The position numbers were made by a program, and so were the translations under genes. 64,000 bases of DNA from Algoriphagus aquaeductus (GTDB lineage: Bacteria > Bacteroidota > Bacteroidia > Cytophagales > Cyclobacteriaceae): assembly GCF_003253485.1 (NCBI RefSeq), contig NZ_QKTX01000007.1, positions 124,001 to 188,000 on the forward strand. The letters are read 5' to 3'. The notes beneath the pieces are model-generated. The model was not told where the DNA came from. It saw nothing but the letters and a program-made list of their open reading frames with translations, and did no database searches. The number at the start of each line of letters is the position of its first letter. Positions within the stretch are counted from its first letter, which is position 1. Below are positions 25,107 to 32,058 of this stretch, in pieces.

Positions 25107-25997
25107 TTACTTGGAAAATCTTGGAGAAACCACCAGTTCTTTGCTTCCCGGAGAGTATTGATAGAATCCTTCTCCCGACTTCACTCCTTTAAAACCCGCC
25201 TCAACCATATTCACCAAAAGTGGACAAGGGGCATACTTTGGATTGCCAAATCCGTCATGGAGTACTTTCAGGATAGAAAGGCATACATCAAGCCCGATAA
25301 AATCCGCCAATTGAAGCGGGCCCATCGGATGAGCCATGCCTAATTTCATTACGGTATCGATCTCGGAGACTCCGGCTACTCCCTCAAAAAGGGTGTATAT
25401 CGCTTCATTGATCATGGGCATCAGGATTCTATTGGCCACAAATCCTGGATAATCATTGACTTCGACTGGTTCTTTGGAGAGGTTTCGGGAAAGATCCATG
25501 ATGATCTCAGTCACCTCATCAGAAGTGGCATAGCCTCGGATGACTTCCACCAACTTCATCACAGGCACCGGATTCATAAAGTGCATTCCAATTACCTGAG
25601 TGGGTCTTTTGGTGACAGCAGCTATTTTGGTAATCGAGATAGAAGAGGTATTGGAGGCCAAGATGGCCGAGGATGGAGCCAATTGATCCAATTGTCTGAA
25701 GATATCCAGCTTAAGGGACATGTTTTCGGTCGCCGCTTCCACGATCAGATCAGCTTGTTTGACACCGTCAGAAAGTTCGGTAAATGGAGTGATTCTTGCC
25801 AAAGCGGCATCTTTATCGGCCTCAGTGAGTGACCCTTTGCTTACTTGCCGATCCATGTTCTTAGATATGGTGGCGAGGGCTTTTTCCAACTGTATGGTGG
25901 AAATATCAATGAGCGAAACTTGATACCCGTGCTGTGCAAAAACATGGGCGATGCCATTTCCCATAGTGCCTGATCCGATTACTGAGATGAATTTCAT
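25107..25997 (-). CDS. 3-hydroxybutyryl-CoA (3-hydroxyacyl-CoA) dehydrogenase
   Basis: The protein has 296 residues. It has the Rossmann motif GSGTMGNGIAHVFAQHG at the N-terminus, then EAATENMSLKLDIFRQLD, SNTSSISIT and the catalytic His in GMHFMNPVPVMKLVEVI. The C-terminal half carries VNDYPGFVANRILMPMINEA and GMAHPMGPLQLADFIGLD. It oxidises (S)-3-hydroxybutyryl-CoA with NAD, or reduces acetoacetyl-CoA. The length and motifs match the single-domain bacterial enzymes. It is followed by the deoxynucleoside kinase gene; this link is positional, not metabolic. A CoA-transferase pair for acetoacetate lies at 45.9-47.3 kb. Confidence 0.93.
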   Translation of the reverse strand: MKFISVIGSGTMGNGIAHVFAQHGYQVSLIDISTIQLEKALATISKNMDRQVSKGSLTEADKDAALARITPFTELSDGVKQADLIVEAATENMSLKLDIFRQLDQLAPSSAILASNTSSISITKIAAVTKRPTQVIGMHFMNPVPVMKLVEVIRGYATSDEVTEIIMDLSRNLSKEPVEVNDYPGFVANRILMPMINEAIYTLFEGVAGVSEIDTVMKLGMAHPMGPLQLADFIGLDVCLSILKVLHDGFGNPKYAPCPLLVNMVEAGFKGVKSGEGFYQYSPGSKELVVSPRFSK

Positions 25998-26177
25998 AAC
26001 TGTCTTATTACGAGTGAAAAACGTGAATATTTGGGTTTATGATGGCTAGTGTAGCCTGTTTTGGTTGCTTCAAAGCTAATCCTAAGCCAAGGTAATTCCA
26101 ATTTCAACAGGTCATTCCTGACTTTGTTTGTCGGAAAATTCAAATCATGAGACGGGATTAATCTATACCTTTGAAGA

Positions 26178-26288
26178 CATGAAATCGAGCCTGCTTGAGG
26201 CAGACAGGCATGACTAATAAAGTCACACAATGGAATGATTGTAAGATTTGCGAGATTCCATGTGGCAAATGAAAATCAAATTATAAAC
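26178..26288 (+). repeat. Family B intergenic repeat, copy B2
   Basis: It begins CATGAAATCGAGCCTGCTTG and contains CACACAATGGAATGATTG and CGAGATTCCATGTGG. It ends AAATCAAATTATAAACAC, two bases before the cvfB-like start codon. It is the inverse copy of B1 at 5633-5740. Its two hairpin-forming parts would lie in the 5' leader of the gene behind it. Confidence 0.85.
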
Positions 26289-26290
26289 AC

Positions 26291-27124
26291 ATGAAAGAAT
26301 TAGGACTGATCAGCAAATTAACCATCAACCGGTTTACAGATTTTGGAGCTTATTTGGCCTTAAGTGACGGGGGAGAAGTCCTACTTCCCAAGGGATATCT
26401 GAAAGGGGATGAAAAGGAAGGAGATGAGGTGGAGGTGTTTGTCTACACTGACAGTGAAGACCGTCCTGTGGCTGTAACTGATCGTCCTATTGTCCTGTTG
26501 GATGAATTTGCCGTCTTGGAATGTAAGGAGGTCACCAAATTCGGAGCATTTATGAATTGGGGATTGTTGAAAGATTTATTCGTTCCCAATGCCGAAATGG
26601 CCAAGCCAATGACTCCGGGTCAAAAATATCTGATACGGGTTTGTGTGGATTACAAGAGTGATCGCCTGATCGGTGTGAGTAAATACAGGGAGTTTATGTA
26701 CCCTGCGCCCAAAGATTATGAGCCGGGCAATGAATGTGAAGGATTGATTTTTGAAAAAACCGAATTGGGTTATAAGGTACTTTTGGAAGACCGCTACGAG
26801 GGCTTGATCTATGCAAATGAGGTTTTTCAGCCTTTGGAGATAGGTGCCCGACGGAAACTTTGGGTCAAAAAGAGAAGGGATGATGGAAAAATTGACTTAC
26901 AGTTGCTGCCGGTGGGCCGAGTTAAATACGAGGAGGGAGCTGAAAAAATCCTTGAAATATTGGAAGAAAAGGGATTCTTACCCCTTCATGACAAATCCGA
27001 TCCGGAAGAGGTCAAGCAGCTTTTGGGCATGAGCAAGAAGCATTTCAAGCAGTGCATAGGTCAATTGTATAAGGCCAGGGAGATCGTAATCCAGGAGGAT
27101 GGGATCTCCCTGAGCCGTGATTAG
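26291..27124 (+). CDS. CvfB-like S1 RNA-binding protein
   Basis: The protein has 277 residues made of three S1-like OB-fold repeats (about 1-65, 70-140, 145-215) and a C-terminal winged helix. Signatures are RFTDFGAYLALSDGGEVLLP, KFGAFMNWGLLKDLFVP and YEGLIYANEVFQPL, then GMSKKHFKQCIGQLYKAREI. This is the CvfB (YitL) family of RNA-binding regulators. Its start codon directly follows repeat copy B2, so the repeat forms the whole nearby leader. Its stop overlaps, tail to tail, the stop of the ArsC-like gene by four bases. Confidence 0.9.
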   Translation: MKELGLISKLTINRFTDFGAYLALSDGGEVLLPKGYLKGDEKEGDEVEVFVYTDSEDRPVAVTDRPIVLLDEFAVLECKEVTKFGAFMNWGLLKDLFVPNAEMAKPMTPGQKYLIRVCVDYKSDRLIGVSKYREFMYPAPKDYEPGNECEGLIFEKTELGYKVLLEDRYEGLIYANEVFQPLEIGARRKLWVKKRRDDGKIDLQLLPVGRVKYEEGAEKILEILEEKGFLPLHDKSDPEEVKQLLGMSKKHFKQCIGQLYKAREIVIQEDGISLSRD

Positions 27125-27480
27125 TCCAACTTAAAGATATCGGTTGGAGTTTTACAGAGAATTGCCCTGTTTCGGAAAATAGCAATGGGTGCTTTGATCA
27201 GGTAAGGATAATTGACCAGAATATTAAGCCATCCTTCGTCATCCCAATCCTTACCCGCGATCAGCCTTTGGTAATCCGGATGTGCTCTGTTGAGCAGGTC
27301 CTTTGCCCTGAGGTTTAATTTGAGCAAGATCTGATCCCATTGAGTGGCTGTGAGTTTTTCACGGATCAGATCAATTTCATTCACAAATTTGGCGATAGAT
27401 TTGGCGTAAGCCTTGGTCTGCTTATCAATCGGCTGAATTGAGCTGTGATAGAAATAAAGCTCAGAAGGATGTGTTTTCAT
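27121..27480 (-). CDS. ArsC/Spx-fold protein without the catalytic cysteines
   Basis: The protein has 119 residues. The C-terminal LIKAPIAIFRNRAILCKTPT and DWDDEGWLNILVNYPYL resemble the ArsC/Spx thioredoxin-like fold (the 'LIKRPI' strand). In arsenate reductases and Spx the N-terminal strand is followed by a Cys (CxxC or CxxxxxR); here that place reads YHSSIQPIDKQTKAYAKS, with no Cys. The only Cys is near the C-terminus. A redox or arsenate reductase role is therefore unlikely; a binding or regulatory role is possible. The ORF is convergent with the cvfB-like gene. Confidence 0.75.
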   Translation of the reverse strand: MKTHPSELYFYHSSIQPIDKQTKAYAKSIAKFVNEIDLIREKLTATQWDQILLKLNLRAKDLLNRAHPDYQRLIAGKDWDDEGWLNILVNYPYLIKAPIAIFRNRAILCKTPTDIFKLD

Positions 27481-27552
27481 GGCGCTTCTGGGTTTTGTGA
27501 TATCATAAGTTAGCGATTTTTACAAATAATTGAAATTCAAATGCTTGTATAA

Positions 27553-28047
27553 GTGAAAATTGATCTCGAAAAATTTAGAAAGGAAAGCAAGTCGGATTTT
27601 CCCGGCAATAAAAAGCTGAAGGAAAAGCTCAAAAAAACCAAACCCAAGGACTTGGATTTGACTTTTCATCGGTTACATGAAGAGGTATTTACTGAATTGG
27701 ATTGTCTGGATTGTGCCAATTGCTGTAATACTACCAGCCCGATTTTCATCCAAACGGACATTGACCGCCTGGCTAAAACCTTCCGGATGAAGAGCAGCCA
27801 ATTTATTGAGGAGTACCTGCACCGAGACGAGGACGGAGATTATGTTTTAAATTCTGCTCCTTGTCCGTTTTTGGGAGCGGATAATAAATGTCTGGTCTAT
27901 GAAGATCGGCCCAAAGCATGTCGGGAATACCCCCACACTGACCGGAAAAATATGCTGGGGATTTTAGACCTGAGTTTGAAAAACACACTGGTCTGTCCTG
28001 CTGTTCTCAAAATTTTTTATGAGATCGGCAAAGATTATAGGAAGTGA
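27553..28047 (+). CDS. YkgJ-family cysteine cluster protein (GTG start)
   Basis: The protein has 164 residues. The cysteine cluster begins LDCLDCANCCNTTSP and continues with CPFLGADNKCLVYEDRPKAC and REYPHTDR, the YkgJ/CxxCxxCC pattern thought to hold a zinc or iron-sulfur site. The first codon is GTG at 27553 (MKIDLEKF); the next in-frame ATG is far inside. It has no signal peptide. The function of the family is not established. The ROK kinase gene follows 45 bases downstream. Confidence 0.87.
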   Translation: MKIDLEKFRKESKSDFPGNKKLKEKLKKTKPKDLDLTFHRLHEEVFTELDCLDCANCCNTTSPIFIQTDIDRLAKTFRMKSSQFIEEYLHRDEDGDYVLNSAPCPFLGADNKCLVYEDRPKACREYPHTDRKNMLGILDLSLKNTLVCPAVLKIFYEIGKDYRK

Positions 28048-28092
28048 AGCAATACTTTTGCTTTTTTGGCAATCAAACCTATCAAAATAACT

Positions 28093-29025
28093 ATGAATTC
28101 ATCGGATACTCAGTTTCTCGGAGTAGATGTGGGGGGAACCCACTTGAAAATCGGATTAGTGGACAAGGAAGGCAACATGCTTGACTTTCAAAAAGAAGAC
28201 ACCACCCAATACAGAGAGCATCCCGATGGATTTGGTCCCAACTTCGTTTCCATCATAGGAAAATATCTCGCCAAATATCCCCAAGTCGAAAAAGTAGGTA
28301 TCGGGCTACCGGGAATGATCACCAAGGACAGAATGACTCCATTGGAGATCCCGGCTATCCCGGATCTCAATAACTTTCCGCTCAAGGCAAGCCTCCAAGC
28401 CAGATTTCCAAAGCATGGTTTCTTTTTGGAAAATGACGCCGCCGCAGCAGCGATCGGGGAGTTTCATTATGGCAAAGGAGATGTTGCCGAGAATTTCCTT
28501 TTCATCACCATGGGCACAGGCATAGGCAGTGCCTTGGTTCTCGACGGTCAGGTGTTCAAAGGTTCTCGAGGCAATGCCTTGGAAATGGGCCATATGCTTT
28601 CCCGTGGCAATGCAGGCTTGGAAACGCTGATCGGAAGAAATGGCATTTTGAAAATCATGGATAATCTGATCGGTGCTTATCCGGAAAAAGCAGGAGAACT
28701 GGTAGGAAAAGAACTGGGCACCCATCTTCTGGTCGATACCGCCAAGGCTGGAAACGAGGTGTCTTTGATGGTTTTCAAAGAGGTGGCCGAAATCCTGAGT
28801 GAGGCTATTGTTTCAACCATCCGGGTACTGGATGTGACCGATGTTTACTTTGGAGGAGGGATTTCAGCAGGTTTGGAATTTATGATGCCAACCATCGAAT
28901 ACAATACCCGAAAATATCTGACTCCTTATTATGTCAAGGACCTTAAATTGAAAAAAGCGACTTTGGAAAACAATGCGGGTACACTTGGTGCTGCAGCCCT
29001 CTGCTTTATGGGTTCAGGGTTGTGA
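28093..29025 (+). CDS. ROK-family sugar kinase-like protein
   Basis: From ATG 28093 the protein has 310 residues. The ATP-binding motif is FLGVDVGGTHLKIGLVD, the active-site base stretch is FLENDAAAAAIGEFHYG, and the second phosphate motif is ITMGTGIGSALV. ROK members normally have a zinc-binding GHxxxxxxGxxCxCGxxGC. Here it reads GHMLSRGNAGLETLIGRNG, with no Cys, so the zinc site is lost. A glucokinase-like or N-acetyl-sugar kinase role is likely, but the substrate is open. The frame is open back to a TTG at 28066; the ATG is preferred. Confidence 0.87.
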   Translation: MNSSDTQFLGVDVGGTHLKIGLVDKEGNMLDFQKEDTTQYREHPDGFGPNFVSIIGKYLAKYPQVEKVGIGLPGMITKDRMTPLEIPAIPDLNNFPLKASLQARFPKHGFFLENDAAAAAIGEFHYGKGDVAENFLFITMGTGIGSALVLDGQVFKGSRGNALEMGHMLSRGNAGLETLIGRNGILKIMDNLIGAYPEKAGELVGKELGTHLLVDTAKAGNEVSLMVFKEVAEILSEAIVSTIRVLDVTDVYFGGGISAGLEFMMPTIEYNTRKYLTPYYVKDLKLKKATLENNAGTLGAAALCFMGSGL

Positions 29026-29392
29026 TATTGACTTCAGATACTTTGCTCAATGCATTCATCCGAAAAAGAACCCTAAGCGGTTCTTTTTCGCTTTTTTGCC
29101 CATCGCAATCAGAACTTGGTTCGAGGAAATAAAAAAAGAAACTTTGGCTTTTATCTACCAGTTCTACGCGGTCTGGCCTGCCAAATGTCTTGATCAAAGA
29201 TTGGTTGTCAGCTCCAAGGAAATTGTTCTTGATTCGCTGTAGCTCTTCGAGATCCTGCATCCTAAGCCCCTTACAGCCATCCCGATCGGCTTTCCAATTT
29301 TCAAGGTTCACCGCTCCTGCATCAAGTTTAGGACTGCAAGAGTGGATGCCAAAAATCAACAGGAATAATAGGACTGACTGATGTATTTTCAT
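29006..29392 (-). CDS. Small lipoprotein of unknown family
   Basis: From ATG 29392 the protein has 128 residues. The lipobox IHSC gives a lipidated Cys at about residue 19. The mature part is short and carries Cys at two further sites (RDGCKG, SSDCDG) that could pair. It has the layout of a SmpA/BamE-like or DUF family: NNFLGADNQSLIKTFGRPDR followed by a beta strand and EPLRVLFRMNALSKV. The GxPxR stretch is typical of SmpA-like lipoproteins, but the similarity is only suggestive. The gene converges with the ROK kinase gene, overlaps its end by 20 bases and encloses its terminator hairpin. Confidence 0.75.
   Translation of the reverse strand: MKIHQSVLLFLLIFGIHSCSPKLDAGAVNLENWKADRDGCKGLRMQDLEELQRIKNNFLGADNQSLIKTFGRPDRVELVDKSQSFFFYFLEPSSDCDGQKSEKEPLRVLFRMNALSKVSEVNITTLNP
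29061..29090 (+). terminator. Terminator of the ROK gene embedded in a convergent coding sequence
   Basis: CGAAAAAGAACC (29061-29072) pairs with GGTTCTTTTTCG (29079-29090) with a six-base loop and is followed by CTTTTTT on the plus strand. It lies inside the 3' part of the lipoprotein gene on the other strand. Confidence 0.75.
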
Positions 29393-29617
29393 AGGATTCA
29401 AATTGTCGTACAAAGATGGGCTGAAAATAGGCGGAAATCTAAATTTTAGATTTTTGAATCGAGAAAGAATTATGGGAGGCAGGAGTAGGAACTTGATCTT
29501 CACCGATTTGAAACAAAGCTTGATTTAGTCTGACAAGAATTGACATTTTCCGAACACTAAGAAAGCCCCGAAGGTTTATTCAAATCGGTTATATTAGCAC
29601 GTTCAATCACTCATTTC

Positions 29618-30109
29618 ATGTATTACAGATTCGGAAAAGCCTTCTACTACCTCAGCATTCTGACTTTTCTTTTTTTCTTATTGTATTTCTATTCTGCCCT
29701 GCCCGAACAAGTGGGCATACGGGTCGATGAAAGTGGAAATATCAATAGAGATTGGGAAAAAGGAACCTTTTTTTACTCCATGATTGGGGCCTTCCTTTTG
29801 CTCAATGCGATTTCCCTTTTTACCCCCAAGTCGCTTGAAACCAAAACCAACCAAAAGATGCACCGGGTTTTCCCCATTGGAGATCCGTTTCGAGATTATA
29901 TTCTGGCGTGGTTTTATTCCTTTGCAGGATTAATCAACCTGAGCTTAGGACTTTTGGTATTTTATGTACACGCCATCAACAATCAGGAAGAAATAGCGGC
30001 TGGATCTTTCAGCTTTTGGTTTTTCCTGATGCCCACTTTGCTGTTTGTATGGGTAGTTGGCTTGTTTGTTTTGCTTGTTGGAAAATTCAAATCCGTACAG
30101 CGCTCTTAA
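29618..30109 (+). CDS. DUF1648-like four-helix membrane protein
   Basis: The protein has 163 residues with four hydrophobic segments (about 8-27, 50-68, 96-118, 130-155). The loop after the first helix, LPEQVGIRVDESGNINR, resembles the DUF1648 motif in which P-x-x-V-x-x-H-F-N-x-x-G-x-x-D follows a first helix; here the His is missing. It is likely an inner-membrane protein. It ends ten bases before parE, so it may share the topoisomerase IV transcript. Confidence 0.72.
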   Translation: MYYRFGKAFYYLSILTFLFFLLYFYSALPEQVGIRVDESGNINRDWEKGTFFYSMIGAFLLLNAISLFTPKSLETKTNQKMHRVFPIGDPFRDYILAWFYSFAGLINLSLGLLVFYVHAINNQEEIAAGSFSFWFFLMPTLLFVWVVGLFVLLVGKFKSVQRS

Positions 30110-30118
30110 AATAGAATT

Positions 30119-32017
30119 ATGGCAGAACCTGTAAAATATACCGAAGACAGTATCAAATCCCTTGATTGGAGGGAGCATATCCGACTCAGGCCCGGCATGT
30201 ATATCGGGAAATTGGGAGACGGAAGTGCTCAGGATGACGGTATTTATGTATTAGTCAAAGAAATATTGGATAATTCCATCGACGAGCACATGATGGGTCA
30301 TGGAAGAACGATTGATGTGAAGATCTCCGAGCATCGGGTAGAGGTTAGGGATTATGGTCGGGGCATTCCTTTGGGCAAAGTCATCGACTGTGTGTCTAAA
30401 ATCAATACTGGAGGTAAATACGACTCCGGGGCCTTTCAAAAGTCGGTTGGGCTAAACGGTGTCGGTACCAAAGCCGTCAACGCGCTTTCGGATTTTTTCA
30501 AAGTGCAGTCTTTCCGTGAGGGAGAAACCAAAATGGCTGAATTTGAAAAAGGCATTTTGGTCAATGATCCTGCGATTGATAAAACTTCCGAGCGTAATGG
30601 TACACGGATTACTTTTTCTCCGGATGCCTCGATTTTCAAAAATTACCACTTCATTCCGGAGTACCTCGAAAATCAGATTTGGAATTATGCCTATCTCAAC
30701 GCAGGGCTCACGATCAACTACAACGGGAAAAAGTATTTCTCAGACAAGGGACTGTATGACTTGCTTTCCAATAAGGTGGACGAGGAGAGCATTCGCTACC
30801 CGATCATTCACCTCAAAGGAAATGATATCGAAGTGGCTATCACCCACTCGGGAAGTTATGGTGAAGAATACTATTCCTTTGTCAACGGGCAATACACCAC
30901 CCAAGGTGGAACTCACCTGGCTGCCTTCAGGGAAGCCATTGTGAAAACCATCCGGGAATTTTACAAAAAGGATTACGACGCCTCGGATATCAGACAGTCG
31001 GTCGTGGCGGCCATTGCCGTAAGAGTACAAGAACCGGTCTTTGAATCCCAAACCAAGACCAAGCTGGGCTCTCAAAATATCGGTCCTGACGGCCCTACCT
31101 TGAGGACCTTTGTCAATGACTTCATCAAAACGGAGCTTGACAACTACCTCCATAAAAACCCCGGTGCAGCCGATGCTTTGCTGAAAAGAATCTTGCAATC
31201 CGAGCGGGAAAGAAAAGAAATCTCAGGCATCAAAAAGCTGGCAAACGAGCGAGCCAAAAAGGCCAATCTTCACAACAAGAAACTGAGAGATTGCAGGGTG
31301 CACTACGACGATCCCAAAGGAGATGAAGACATCAAAAACAAAACGATGCTCTTTATTACAGAAGGGGATTCGGCCTCAGGCTCGATCACCAAAAGCCGGG
31401 ATGTACAGACTCAGGCGGTATTTTCACTGAGAGGCAAACCGCTGAACTGCTTCGGTATGACCAAAAAGGTGGTCTATGAAAACGAGGAATTTAACCTGCT
31501 TCAGCACGCTCTGAATATTGAAGACGGAATCGAAAATCTCCGATACCGAAAGATCGTCATCGCCACGGATGCCGATGTGGATGGAATGCACATCCGCTTG
31601 CTGATCATGACGTATTTCTTACAGTTTTTCCCTGATTTGGTCAAAAATGGGCATTTATTCATCTTGGATACGCCTCTGTTCCGAGTCAGAAATAAGAAAG
31701 AAACGATCTATTGCTATTCAGACGAAGAGCGTCAGCGGGCCATTCATAAGCTGGGCAATAAGCCTGAAATCACCCGATTCAAAGGATTGGGAGAGATTTC
31801 TCCAGAGGAGTTTGGCAATTTTATCGGGGAGGATATTCGCTTGGATCCCATTATCTTAAACAAGGATACCAAAATCTCTGACCTGCTGACTTTCTATATG
31901 GGAAAAAACACTCCTGATCGTCAAAACTTTATCATAGACAATCTGAGGATTGAAAAGGATTTGGCATTGGATGATCCCAAGAAAACAGAGGAAGAGGAGG
32001 AGATAGAGGCAGCCTGA
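30119..32017 (+). CDS. parE: DNA topoisomerase IV subunit B
   Basis: The protein has 632 residues. The GHKL ATPase has the loops [27 protein letters not shown] and [14 protein letters not shown]. The TOPRIM domain contains EGDSASGS and [10 protein letters not shown] (Asp metal ligands), and the subunit ends with an acidic tail rich in Glu. It supplies the ATPase of topoisomerase IV, which separates daughter chromosomes. The 632-residue length is that of a ParE without a gyrase-type insert. parC follows 41 bases downstream, giving the two subunits in one operon. Confidence 0.93.
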   Translation: MAEPVKYTEDSIKSLDWREHIRLRPGMYIGKLGDGSAQDDGIYVLVKEILDNSIDEHMMGHGRTIDVKISEHRVEVRDYGRGIPLGKVIDCVSKINTGGKYDSGAFQKSVGLNGVGTKAVNALSDFFKVQSFREGETKMAEFEKGILVNDPAIDKTSERNGTRITFSPDASIFKNYHFIPEYLENQIWNYAYLNAGLTINYNGKKYFSDKGLYDLLSNKVDEESIRYPIIHLKGNDIEVAITHSGSYGEEYYSFVNGQYTTQGGTHLAAFREAIVKTIREFYKKDYDASDIRQSVVAAIAVRVQEPVFESQTKTKLGSQNIGPDGPTLRTFVNDFIKTELDNYLHKNPGAADALLKRILQSERERKEISGIKKLANERAKKANLHNKKLRDCRVHYDDPKGDEDIKNKTMLFITEGDSASGSITKSRDVQTQAVFSLRGKPLNCFGMTKKVVYENEEFNLLQHALNIEDGIENLRYRKIVIATDADVDGMHIRLLIMTYFLQFFPDLVKNGHLFILDTPLFRVRNKKETIYCYSDEERQRAIHKLGNKPEITRFKGLGEISPEEFGNFIGEDIRLDPIILNKDTKISDLLTFYMGKNTPDRQNFIIDNLRIEKDLALDDPKKTEEEEEIEAA

Positions 32018-32058
32018 TTTTTTATTGATTGATTACAAATATTGGTTTGACTAAGTAA

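Noticed and set aside
26179..26218. 12-codon mini-ORF (MKSSLLEADRHD) in repeat B2 before cvfB
   Set aside because: It is short and copy B1 keeps only part of it, so I cannot support a leader peptide.
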